From the NCBI GenBank assembly GCA_964498075.1, contig CAZCGA010000177.1, positions 1 to 11,084 on the forward strand: a DNA stretch of 11,084 nucleotides. Reading direction: 5' to 3'. Numbering within the stretch: the stretch's first letter is position 1; each line of letters starts with the position of its first letter. This DNA comes from CAZCGA01 sp964498075. Its GTDB lineage: Bacteria; Desulfobacterota; Binatia; HRBIN30. The notes under the pieces are model-generated. The model was not told where the DNA came from. It saw only the letters and a program-made list of their open reading frames with translations, and made no database searches. Both the position numbers and the translations under genes were made by a program. Below are positions 1 to 6,845 of this stretch, piece after piece.

Positions 1-65
1 TGAAGCTCGCCGAGAGCCGAGAGTGACTCGATCCCGAAAAAGTGCGAAAGTCCACAGTACGTCAG

Positions 66-122
66 CCATCTATTTCCTGCTATTCCTCCGCCATCCGGAG
101 GGATCCCTCCCGGAATAGATGG
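66..122. repeat. Hairpin-forming inverted repeat with an inner perfect palindrome
   Basis: The outer arms CCATCTATTTCC (66-77) and GGAATAGATGG (112-122) are complementary apart from one extra T. A second copy of the left arm core, CTATTCC (80-86), can also pair with 112-118. Inside lies the perfect 14-base palindrome GGAGGGATCCCTCC (97-110). As RNA this would fold into a strong composite stem. There is no U-tract, so it is not a standard intrinsic terminator. It could be a REP-like or miniature repeat element, or a leader structure for the small ORF that starts 16 bases later. Confidence 0.55.
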
Positions 123-138
123 GACCGAGGGTAGGAGA

Positions 139-318
139 ATGCAAAGGGCAAGATATCAATCATCGGCGGAAGGTAAGGGCCGAAAGCGGGAGGATCGCGT
201 GCTGTCCGACACGATCGCGCAGGTGGGCGCCGTCGTGCGCCACCTCAACCGCATCGCGAGCCGCATGGATCGTATGCTCGCCGCTCGGCTGCGCCGACTG
301 GAAATTCTGCACCAGTGA
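139..318 (+). CDS. Possible small hypothetical protein (59 aa)
   Basis: This short ORF opens with ATG at 139 and ends with TGA at 316-318, 15 bases before the convergent end of the OppC-like permease gene. GAGGG (127-131), seven bases upstream, is an acceptable ribosome site; a second purine run, AGGAG (133-137), is too close to act. The product is very basic. Its last 35 residues or so look like one amphipathic helix, with alternating hydrophobic and Arg residues (for example AQVGAVVRHLNRIASRMDRM), as in small coiled-coil or nucleic-acid-binding proteins. I do not recognise a family. The frame is also open upstream to position 4 but lacks a good earlier start. It may be a chance ORF in GC-rich DNA. 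Confidence 0.35.
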   Translation: MQRARYQSSAEGKGRKREDRVLSDTIAQVGAVVRHLNRIASRMDRMLAARLRRLEILHQ

Positions 319-333
319 GCGTGCTTCCCCCCC

Positions 334-1344
334 TCACCCCGACGCGGCGCGGGGGTCGAGGCGGTCGCGTAGGTAGTCGCCGAGAAAATTGAACGACATG
401 ATCGTCAGGAAGATGAAGACGCCCGGCGTCAGTATCCACGGGTACTTCACCAGGTTCTGCACGTTCTGCGCGTCGGCGAGGAGGTTGCCCCAGCTGGCGC
501 TGGGCTCTTGAATGCCGAGGCCGAGGAGGGACAGCGCGCTTTCGCCGAGGATGAAGCTCGGGATGCTCAACGTCGCGGCGATGATCGTGTAGCTGAACGT
601 CCCCGGAATGATGTGGCGCGTCAGGATGCGCCAGCGCGTCGCCCCCAACGCCCGCGCCGCGGTGACGTACTCGTACTCACGCAGCGACGCCACCATGCCC
701 CGAATGATGCGCGCGAAGCCCGCCCAGCTGATGAAGCTCATCAAAACAACAATCAGGAAGAACGTCGTCGCCGAGGAGAGATTCGACGGGATCACCGCCG
801 CCAGCGCCAGCAGGAAGTAGAACGACGGCAGCGACATCTCGACTTCCACCAGCCGCATGATGAGGTTGTCGACCCAGCCGCCGGTGTAGCCGGCGATGCT
901 GCCCACCAATGTCCCGATGGTGAAGCTGATCGCTACACCCACGACACCGATCGACAGGCTGATGCGGCTGCCGTAGACGATGCGCGAGAACAGATCCCGT
1001 CCCAAACTGTCCGTGCCCAACAGGAAAAACTTCGGGTCGCCCGGCACCGTGGTGAACAGATGCCCGCGGTGAAACAGGCGGACGGGCACGCGCACCTCGG
1101 TCTTCTCGTCGTAGTGCCGCGTGATCGGATCGGTCAACACGAACTGGTGTGTGTAGAGCAACGCCTCGCCCCACGCGCTCGGTGGATTGACGTACAGGTT
1201 CGACGGCGGGCAGTTCGGGAAGCTGCGATTCTGCTCCGCGAAGTCGTACGGTGCCACGAACGGCGCGCCGATTGCCGTAAGATAGAAGACCGCCAACAGC
1301 AGCCCGCTGGCGCATACGATGATACCGGGACGACGCTTCTTCAT
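334..1344 (-). CDS. oppC: Oligopeptide/dipeptide ABC transporter permease, OppC/DppC type
   Basis: This is the second inner-membrane permease of a peptide or nickel-type (family 5) ABC importer. Starting from ATG at 1344 it has 336 residues; a GTG three codons upstream (1353) is also possible. There is an N-terminal membrane segment (IIVCASGLLLAVFYLTAIG). A long periplasmic loop of about 90 residues follows, then the DppC hallmark LGTDSLGRDLFSRIVYGSR, and then about five further membrane helices. The cytoplasmic EAA loop that docks on the ATPase is clear: EYVTAARALGATRWRILTRH, then IIPG. The loop before the GTD motif is longer than in E. coli DppC and resembles forms I associate with Acidobacteria and deltaproteobacteria. 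The gene lies 34 bases downstream of the OppB-like gene, is the last in the run, and its start codon sits inside a 7-base tandem repeat. The transported solute cannot be told from sequence. Confidence 0.93.
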   Translation of the reverse strand: MKKRRPGIIVCASGLLLAVFYLTAIGAPFVAPYDFAEQNRSFPNCPPSNLYVNPPSAWGEALLYTHQFVLTDPITRHYDEKTEVRVPVRLFHRGHLFTTVPGDPKFFLLGTDSLGRDLFSRIVYGSRISLSIGVVGVAISFTIGTLVGSIAGYTGGWVDNLIMRLVEVEMSLPSFYFLLALAAVIPSNLSSATTFFLIVVLMSFISWAGFARIIRGMVASLREYEYVTAARALGATRWRILTRHIIPGTFSYTIIAATLSIPSFILGESALSLLGLGIQEPSASWGNLLADAQNVQNLVKYPWILTPGVFIFLTIMSFNFLGDYLRDRLDPRAASG

Positions 1345-1382
1345 ACGCTTCACGCTTCACGAGATACGCTTCACGTTCCTAT
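1341..1382. repeat. Degenerate 7-base tandem repeat across the oppB/oppC junction
   Basis: On the minus strand this stretch reads as consecutive 7-mers: three copies of CGTGAAG with the variants CGTATCT and CGTATGA between and after them. In plus-strand coordinates CTTCACG lies at 1348-1354, 1355-1361 and 1369-1375, AGATACG at 1362-1368 and TCATACG at 1341-1347. The unit length is exact throughout. The repeat contains both candidate start codons of the OppC-like gene (1353 and 1344) and stops at the end of the OppB-like gene (1379-1381). No good Shine-Dalgarno sequence remains; GAAG is the nearest. Confidence 0.75.
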
Positions 1383-2362
1383 CGTCCGCTCTCCAAGCGC
1401 GTGAAGTCGATGCGCGGATCGACCAGGGTCAACGCCAGGTCGGCAAGCAGGTTGCCCGTCAGCAACAGCACCGAACCCATCAGCACCGATCCCATCACCA
1501 AGTAGACGTCCAAGGAACGGACGGCGTCGAGCATCAAGGTCCCCAAGCCCTGCAGGTTCATCACCGCCTCGACCAGCGCCGCACCGCCAAGGAGGTTGCC
1601 CAACTCATATCCGGCCAGGGTGACGAACGGGTTGAGCGCGTTGCGCAGGATGTGCTTGCCGACAACAGCGCGCTCGGAGAGCCCCTTGGCGCGCGCCGTG
1701 CGCACGAAGTCGGCCTGCTTGATGTCCAGGATGTTCGCCCGCATCAGCCGCATCAAGCTCGCCATGCCGCCGATCCCGAGCACGATCATCGGCAGCCAGA
1801 GATGATACATCCGGTCCGCGACCTTTCCCCAAAGCGACAGGCTGTCGTAGTCGATCGAGAAGGAGCCGCCGATCGGAAACCATCCGGTGCGCAGCGCCAT
1901 GAACATCAGCAGGAAGGCAAGGAAGAAGCTCGGCAGCGACATCCCGAAGAACGCCATGAACGACAGCACCCGGTCGCTGATCGAGTTCGGACGCAGCGCG
2001 ACGAGAATGCCGATCGGAATGGCCAGGGTCCAGGTCACTAACATGCTGGCCACTGCCAGGATCACGGTGTTGCCGGCACGCGCCCCGATCAGCGCGACGA
2101 TGCTGACGCGATACGCCAGCGACATGCCGAGGTCGAGGTGCAACACCCGCCACAGCCACTTCACGTAGCGCAACAGCAGCGGGTCGCCGTAGCCGAACTG
2201 CTGCTCCATTTGGCGGATCACGTCGGGCGAGATCGACGGGTTCATCTTCAGCGTGCTGAAGTAATCCCCCGGCGCCAGATCAATGATCAGGAACGCGAGG
2301 AAGGTGATCCCGAGCAGCAGCGGGATCATGTGCAACAGACGGCGGAGCAGGTAGCTGAGCAT
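1379..2362 (-). CDS. oppB: Oligopeptide/dipeptide ABC transporter permease, OppB/DppB type
   Basis: This is the first inner-membrane permease of the family 5 importer, 327 residues, which is normal for the family. The N-terminus MLSYLLRRLLHMIPLLLGIT matches the standard OppB start, so ATG 2360-2362 is right although no Shine-Dalgarno sequence precedes it. Next come the periplasmic segment with LAPGD and HLDLGMSL, several membrane helices, and the EAA loop DFVRTARAKGLSERAVVGKH followed by ILRNALNPF. The C-terminus carries the usual LTLVDPRIDF. It is expected to pair with the OppC-like protein to form the channel. It follows the substrate-binding protein gene by 52 bases, a gap filled by an 8-base repeat that includes this gene's start codon. 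Lack of a ribosome site may mean weak or unusual initiation. Confidence 0.95.
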   Translation of the reverse strand: MLSYLLRRLLHMIPLLLGITFLAFLIIDLAPGDYFSTLKMNPSISPDVIRQMEQQFGYGDPLLLRYVKWLWRVLHLDLGMSLAYRVSIVALIGARAGNTVILAVASMLVTWTLAIPIGILVALRPNSISDRVLSFMAFFGMSLPSFFLAFLLMFMALRTGWFPIGGSFSIDYDSLSLWGKVADRMYHLWLPMIVLGIGGMASLMRLMRANILDIKQADFVRTARAKGLSERAVVGKHILRNALNPFVTLAGYELGNLLGGAALVEAVMNLQGLGTLMLDAVRSLDVYLVMGSVLMGSVLLLTGNLLADLALTLVDPRIDFTRLESGR

Positions 2363-2423
2363 TGAGTCACCGAGTCATTGCTGCAATGAACCAATGAACC
2401 GATGAATCAATGACTCAATCCTC
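2360..2423. repeat. Degenerate 8-base tandem repeat (8 units) at the binding-protein/oppB junction
   Basis: Sixty-four bases divide exactly into eight 8-mers, each starting with C. Examples are CATTGAGT (2360-2367), CATTGCTG (2376-2383), two identical CAATGAAC units (2384-2399), CGATGAAT (2400-2407) and CAATGACT (2408-2415). The array includes the start codon complement of the permease gene (2360-2362) and the stop codon complement of the binding-protein gene (2415-2417). It also contains the odd palindrome TCATTGC-T-GCAATGA (2375-2389). A related array in the same register lies at 6772-6827. Confidence 0.8.
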
Positions 2424-4133
2424 TCCGATGCGGATGAGCTCGGGACGGTAGAGACCCCAGACTGTCGGCCGGATGTTCTGGAGGAGGTGCTTGTACGCCA
2501 TGAACTGGGTCTGGCGAACGGTTTGGATCATGGGGAGCTGCTCGTGCAGGATTTCTTCGATGCGCCAGTACACGGCGCGGCGCTTCTGCGTGTCGAGCTC
2601 GCGCGTGCCCTGCTCCAGGAGGCGATCGATCTCGGCTTCCCACGGCGTCGCGGCGGTCGATTGACTCGGGTTCCACATGTGCAAGTTGCCGCTGGAGCGC
2701 AGCAGGTTGGCGCCGTTGTTGGGCTCGGTCGTTCCGGTGAAGCCGATCAGAATGGCATCCCAATCATAGGTGTGATCGAGCTTCTCCACCAGCGTGGTGA
2801 AGTCGAGCGGGCGGTAGTTCACCTTCATACCGAGCTTGGTCCAATCCTCCTTGAGGATCGAGCACATCTTCTCCCGCACCTGATTGCCGGCGTTAGTGTT
2901 GAGGTTGAACTCGATCGGGTTGCCGGCGCCGTCCTCGATGACGCCGTCGCCGTCGCGATCGATGTAGCCACCCTCGTTCAGCAGCCGCCGCGCTTCGTCG
3001 AGGTCGTAGGCGTAATCCGTGAGGTTCGGGTCGTGGTAGAGCTTGTTCTCCGGCGAGATCTCCGCCACCGCAGGCTTGCCGTAGCCGCTCAGACAATTGA
3101 CGATCATCGACTGCTTGTCGATGGCGTATGCGATGGCCTGCAGGAAGTGCAGATCGCTGAACCAGGTGAGACGCGGATCGCGCTTGCCCTCCTGGACGTA
3201 ATGGCGCGGGTTGCGGTTGAAGGTCACGAAGGTCGAGCCGGTGTCCAGTCCGACGTCGGGCACGGAGATCTTGAGCTCAGCGGTCTTGTTTCTCAGGTCC
3301 GCCACCTCCTCCGGGCGCGGATAGTGGATGTCGGTCTGGCCGGCGAGGAACTTCAGGTACATGGTGTCCTGGTTCGGAACGATCAGTACGGTTTGCGCCT
3401 CAAGGTACGGGAGCGGTTTCCCGCCGTCGTCTTTCATCCAGTAGCTCGGGTTGCGCTGAAACTCGATGAACTGCGCCGGAACGTAGCGGCGCATGCGATA
3501 GGCGCCGCTGCCGATGAGCTTCTCCGGCGCGGTGTCGATGCCCCAGGTCTGGTTGAACGTGCCGTTCTCCAGCGCCGGACCGAGGATGTGCTTGGGGAGG
3601 ATCGCCTGCGCCACGGAGTTGATCAACGGCGCGAAGGGGCGCGGCACGATCAGCCGGATCGTGTAGTCGTCGACGACCTCGGTCTTGATGCGCTCTCCGT
3701 CGACCAGCAAGGTGTGCTTGCTGCTGTTCGGTACGCGGTCGTCGAAGATCGCGTCGAAAGTGAAGGCCACGTCGGCAGTGGTCAGCGGCACGCCGTCGTT
3801 CCAGCGGACGTCGCGCCGCAGATGGAAGGTGCATACGGTCCCTGCGGCGTTGTACTCCCAGCGCTCCGCGAGCTGCGGCTCGATCTCCGTCGTCTCCGGA
3901 TTCAGCCGCACCAGCCCGTCGAACAGATCGCCGACGGCAACCGCCGACGCGCTGTCGACGACCAGCAGCGGATTGAACGTCTTCGGATCGCTGATGGTCG
4001 CGGTGACCAGCCGCTGCGCCCGTGGGCGCGCGGTCGCCGCCGCAGTGGGTGGGCCGGTGGCGGCCGGCTCGGAGCTCGGCTGACAGCTGCAGAGGAGCGC
4101 AAGCAGCACGAAGGCGGAGACGGTACGGCGCAT
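2415..4133 (-). CDS. ABC transporter substrate-binding lipoprotein, family 5 (OppA/DppA-like)
   Basis: This is the extracytoplasmic solute receptor of the importer whose permeases lie just downstream. It has 572 residues, typical for SBP family 5. The N-terminus MRRTVSAFVLLALLCSCQ is a lipoprotein signal with the probable lipidated Cys at 17 (15 is possible), followed by a low-complexity Ala/Thr/Pro linker. The family signature is clear at about residues 67-135: AVGDLFDGLVRLNPETTEIE, then LAERWEYN, then VRWNDGVPLTTADVAFTFDA. A C-terminal lobe with DWDAILIGF follows. The start ATG overlaps the stop of the upstream lipoprotein gene (TGATG, 4131-4135) with no clear ribosome site, which suggests translational coupling. 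The family binds peptides, but also nickel, haem, opines or sugars, so the ligand is unknown. Confidence 0.94.
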   Translation of the reverse strand: MRRTVSAFVLLALLCSCQPSSEPAATGPPTAAATARPRAQRLVTATISDPKTFNPLLVVDSASAVAVGDLFDGLVRLNPETTEIEPQLAERWEYNAAGTVCTFHLRRDVRWNDGVPLTTADVAFTFDAIFDDRVPNSSKHTLLVDGERIKTEVVDDYTIRLIVPRPFAPLINSVAQAILPKHILGPALENGTFNQTWGIDTAPEKLIGSGAYRMRRYVPAQFIEFQRNPSYWMKDDGGKPLPYLEAQTVLIVPNQDTMYLKFLAGQTDIHYPRPEEVADLRNKTAELKISVPDVGLDTGSTFVTFNRNPRHYVQEGKRDPRLTWFSDLHFLQAIAYAIDKQSMIVNCLSGYGKPAVAEISPENKLYHDPNLTDYAYDLDEARRLLNEGGYIDRDGDGVIEDGAGNPIEFNLNTNAGNQVREKMCSILKEDWTKLGMKVNYRPLDFTTLVEKLDHTYDWDAILIGFTGTTEPNNGANLLRSSGNLHMWNPSQSTAATPWEAEIDRLLEQGTRELDTQKRRAVYWRIEEILHEQLPMIQTVRQTQFMAYKHLLQNIRPTVWGLYRPELIRIGED

Positions 4134-4930
4134 CAGTCGGTGACGCGGTCAAGCTCCACCACTGTGCTGCCGGGTGGAATCTGCAACGCGAAGATGGAGC
4201 GATCCAGCGGGGGATTCACGTCGACGTCTTGCAATGAGATCTCCACCATACGCTGCCAGGGCGGCAGCTCGAGCCCGATGCGCGTCGCCACCGCCAGCCC
4301 GCCGTGGTCTTCATACTCCCCGAAGCTGGCGTGCCATTGCGGCCGGCCGTCGGCGCTGCGTTCTTCCACCGCGATCGGCAGCGCGTCGTCGCTAAACCAC
4401 ACGAGCTGCGCACCGCGATCGAGGTCCGCCACCAAACGCACCGCGCCGGCGCCGGCGTCGAACGACACGCGCGCCCGTTGCGCGTGGCGATGCGGCGGCG
4501 TGCCGAGGACGATGTCGACCAGATCAGTCACCGGCAGCCCGACGCGCGCGTACCGCCACAAGTTGTCCGCCGAGGCCTGCCCTCGGTAGAGGGTGTGCTC
4601 GCTGCGTGCGTACGCCGCCATCACGCCGTCGTCGGCTGCCAGGACGAACACCGAGCCGAACAGCGACAGCACCTCGACGCGCAGGCGATCCGGGCGCGCC
4701 ACGGCGATCGCTTGCTTGGCGCTGTTGGACTCCGTCGGATCGCGATAGCGCAGCCGCGCCAGCGCACGCAGACTGTAGAGCGCCGTGCGGCGGTACGCCA
4801 AGGCGGCTTCGAGGTCCGCGACCGAGGGCAGCGACGCCGGTGCGGGGCGCGTCGCCACCGGCCGCCGCGCCGTGCAGCCCGCGATCATCAACCCCAGCGC
4901 GAGGAGCGTACAGGGCCCGCCGCGCCTCAC
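4133..4930 (-). CDS. LolB-like / DUF4292-like outer-membrane lipoprotein
   Basis: This is a predicted lipoprotein of 265 residues. The signal peptide ends in the lipobox LMIAGC, with the lipidated Cys at 19. The mature part has features of the LolB/DUF4292 superfamily, an unclosed beta-barrel that receives lipoproteins at the outer membrane: SLRALARLRYRD, then ARPDRLRVEVLSLFGSVFVL, and a C-terminal strand-rich region. The start is GTG (4928-4930), which overlaps the TGA stop of the TPR gene (GTGA, 4927-4930); a GAGGA about 12 bases upstream is poorly spaced, so coupling is likely. A TPR-protein gene followed by lolB is a pairing known in beta- and gammaproteobacteria, usually with ispE next; here a transporter follows instead. 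Sequence similarity to true LolB is weak by eye, so a different role in the envelope is possible. Confidence 0.72.
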   Translation of the reverse strand: MRRGGPCTLLALGLMIAGCTARRPVATRPAPASLPSVADLEAALAYRRTALYSLRALARLRYRDPTESNSAKQAIAVARPDRLRVEVLSLFGSVFVLAADDGVMAAYARSEHTLYRGQASADNLWRYARVGLPVTDLVDIVLGTPPHRHAQRARVSFDAGAGAVRLVADLDRGAQLVWFSDDALPIAVEERSADGRPQWHASFGEYEDHGGLAVATRIGLELPPWQRMVEISLQDVDVNPPLDRSIFALQIPPGSTVVELDRVTD

Positions 4931-6714
4931 GAGTCTTTGCCATCCTCGGAATGTCCGCCTTCCAGCACGTGGATCTTGCCGCGGATGCGCTCCACCTGGT
5001 CCTTCTCCTTCGAGCGCTCGAGCGCGTCGCGGTAGAGCCGCAGGGCGTCTTCCGACTTGCCCGTCTGCCGGTAGGCATCGGCCAGGTGCTCCGAGATGGT
5101 GGGGTCGTCACCGGCGAGCTCGAGCGCGTGCTCCAGCTGCTCGACGGCCTTCTGAAAATCGCCGCGCTGGTAGTACACCCAGCCCAAGCTGTCGACGTAA
5201 AACCCGTCGTTCGGATCGATGGCGAGGGCGCGGCGGATGAGGTCTTCGGCCTCATCCAGCTGCACGCCCATGTCCGCAAACGTGTAGCCGAGGTAGTTCA
5301 GGGCGGCGGCATTCTGCGGATTCAGCTCGATGACCTTGCGCATCTCCGCGACACTGGCCTCCCTGTTCTTGGCCTCGTCGTACAGCGCCCCCAAGGTGAA
5401 GTGGTACTTGTCGTTGTTGGGATCGCGCTCGATCATCGTCTCGACGAGATGGATGGCTTCCGGCAGGTCGCCTTTCTCGCGGTACATCGACGCCAACAAA
5501 CCCACCAGGTCGACGTTGCCGCCCTTGGCGTCGATGGCCTTCTTGACGTGCGCGATCGCTTCGTCGAGGTGCCCCTCTTTCTCCAGGATGTAGCCGATGT
5601 GGACGGCGGAGTCGGAGTAGTACTCCGACTCCGGCGGAATCTTCTCGAACTCGGCGGCGGCGCGATCGGTGTCCTTCAGCTCGCCGTAGACCGACGCCAG
5701 ATAGTAGCGCACGCGGTGATTCTGCGGCTCGCTGGCCAGCACCAGAGTGAACTCGGTTGCGGCCTTGTCGTAGTCGCCCTTCTCGAAGTAGATCAGGCCG
5801 ATCTTGACGCGCGTCTCTTGCGGGTCGGCCTCGGTCTTCTCCAGCTCCTTGAACTGTGAAAGCGCCTCATCGAGCTTCTTTTGCCCGACGTACAAGCCGC
5901 CGAGGCGCTTGCGGACCACGGCGCTCTGCGGGTCGTTCTTCAGCATGCGCTGATAGATCTCGATGGCCTTGTCCGCCTGATCCTGCGCTTCGTAGAGCAA
6001 GGCCATGTCGAGCAACACCATCTCGGACTGCGGATTGAGTCGGAGCGCCTCCTTGTACGTCTTCTCGGCCTCGGGGAAATTGCGCGCCGACGCCTGCACG
6101 CGTCCGAGGTAGTAGTAGCCGAGGAACGATTGCGGATTGTGCTGGGTCAGTTGCTTGAGGATCTCTACGGCCTGGTCATACTCGCCGCGCTTGCCGTACA
6201 GCGCACCCAGAAACAGCCGCGCATCTTGATTGCTCGGGTCGAGCTGCAGCACCGACTCGTATTGGGTGACCGCATCCGCGTCCTGCCCCAGCGCCGACAA
6301 GATACCGGCGAGCAGCACACGCGCCTGCACGTTGTCCGGTTCCAACTCGACGCCCTTCTGGATCTGCGTGAGGGCGTCTCGCAACCGGTTGGCGCGCACG
6401 TACAGCATCGCCAAGCGCTGCCGCAGGAGCGGCGAGCTCGGATCGTCGGCTACGGCTGCGTCGTACTCCTTCGTCGCGGTCGCATGATCGCCCCGACTCA
6501 TGGCGATCTCTGCCTTGAGAAAGTGGCCCATCGCCGGCGCGTCGGCAGGCAACTCCGTCGCGCCCTGCTCGGACGTTCCCATTTCCATCGCCCACGGGAA
6601 CTGTTCCGCGGTGGGAGCCTTCCTCTGCATCGCGGCACACCCACCGAGGAACAGGCAACACCCGGTGATGAGTGCCGCCTTGCGGAGACCTATCGGTGCG
6701 TGCAACTGCATCAT
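4927..6714 (-). CDS. TPR-repeat lipoprotein
   Basis: This protein of 595 residues consists almost wholly of tetratricopeptide repeats, helical pairs that serve as protein-protein docking surfaces. I chose ATG 6712-6714 because AGGGGAA (6718-6724) lies just upstream; the adjacent ATG (6709-6711) is equally spaced for translation, and an upstream TTG (6735) is less likely. The signal peptide ends in LFLGGC, with the lipidated Cys at 26. From about residue 60 to 575 there are roughly 14-15 repeats of 34 residues with the usual G-Y, A and P positions, for example GKRGEYDQAVEILKQL and LGWVYYQRGDFQKAVEQLEH. The C-terminus is charged and carries no further domain. It is the first gene of the minus-strand run. 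The C-terminal repeats resemble the TPR proteins encoded next to lolB in proteobacteria. Partners are unknown. Confidence 0.93.
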   Translation of the reverse strand: MMQLHAPIGLRKAALITGCCLFLGGCAAMQRKAPTAEQFPWAMEMGTSEQGATELPADAPAMGHFLKAEIAMSRGDHATATKEYDAAVADDPSSPLLRQRLAMLYVRANRLRDALTQIQKGVELEPDNVQARVLLAGILSALGQDADAVTQYESVLQLDPSNQDARLFLGALYGKRGEYDQAVEILKQLTQHNPQSFLGYYYLGRVQASARNFPEAEKTYKEALRLNPQSEMVLLDMALLYEAQDQADKAIEIYQRMLKNDPQSAVVRKRLGGLYVGQKKLDEALSQFKELEKTEADPQETRVKIGLIYFEKGDYDKAATEFTLVLASEPQNHRVRYYLASVYGELKDTDRAAAEFEKIPPESEYYSDSAVHIGYILEKEGHLDEAIAHVKKAIDAKGGNVDLVGLLASMYREKGDLPEAIHLVETMIERDPNNDKYHFTLGALYDEAKNREASVAEMRKVIELNPQNAAALNYLGYTFADMGVQLDEAEDLIRRALAIDPNDGFYVDSLGWVYYQRGDFQKAVEQLEHALELAGDDPTISEHLADAYRQTGKSEDALRLYRDALERSKEKDQVERIRGKIHVLEGGHSEDGKDS

Positions 6715-6717
6715 GGG

Positions 6718-6724
6718 TTCCCCT
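6718..6724 (-). promoter_or_regulatory. Ribosome binding site of the TPR lipoprotein gene
   Basis: The minus strand reads AGGGGAA here, three bases before ATG at 6714 and six before the second ATG at 6711. It supports starting the protein at this ATG pair rather than at the upstream TTG (6735) or ATG (6729), both of which lie at or before the ribosome site. Confidence 0.7.
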
Positions 6725-6771
6725 AGCATAATCAAATCGGGCGTTCTATGCGGAGTCCGACAGCGAAACCG

Positions 6772-6827
6772 CGTGGATTCATTGACTCATCCCTTCATTA
6801 CAGCAATGAAACCTGAGAGCAATGCGT
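6772..6827. repeat. Second degenerate 8-base tandem repeat (about 7 units)
   Basis: The stretch divides into 8-mers that each begin with C, including CATTGACT (6780-6787), CATTACAG (6796-6803), CAATGAAA (6804-6811) and CAATGCGT (6820-6827). It is more degenerate than the array at 2360-2423 but shares its core: CATTACAGCAATGAAAC here matches CATTGCTGCAATGAACC there at 14 of 17 positions. TTCATT (6794-6799) and AATGAA (6805-6810) form an inverted repeat. The array ends four bases before the purine-rich run that includes the ribosome site of the plus-strand operon. Confidence 0.6.
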
Positions 6828-6834
6828 CCGTGAG

Positions 6835-6840
6835 AGGGGA
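6835..6840 (+). promoter_or_regulatory. Ribosome binding site of the phosphodiesterase gene
   Basis: AGGGGA lies five bases before ATG 6846. It decides this start over the in-frame ATG at 6858, which has no comparable site. Confidence 0.75.
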
Positions 6841-6845
6841 GCGGT

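Larger units (their letters stand above)
6715..6845. other. Divergent intergenic region between the two operons
   Basis: These 131 bases separate the start of the minus-strand run from the start of the plus-strand operon, so promoters for both are expected here. I could not fix either with confidence. TTGACT (6782-6787) resembles a plus-strand -35 box, but the sequence 16-18 bases on (around AATGAA) is a poor -10. On the minus strand TATGCT (6726-6731) resembles a -10 but overlaps the ribosome site region and lacks a good -35. Much of the right half is an 8-base repeat. Confidence 0.5.

Noticed and set aside
66..122. The hairpin as a rho-independent terminator
   Set aside because: No run of T follows the stem on either strand, and no gene ends directly beside it within the window.
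2360..2423. The period-8 array as a CRISPR
   Set aside because: The units are 8 bases with no spacers, far from the 25-40 base repeat and spacer pattern of a CRISPR; no cas genes are present.
2487..4589. A 700-codon plus-strand ORF opposite the binding-protein and LolB-like genes
   Set aside because: It is the antisense shadow of two clear genes in GC-rich DNA; its translation is low complexity, rich in Arg, Val and Asp, and shows no family signature.
6782..6811. Plus-strand sigma-70 promoter beginning with TTGACT
   Set aside because: No acceptable -10 box at 16-18 bases spacing, and the TTGACT is part of the 8-base repeat. A promoter must be nearby, but it cannot be assigned here.
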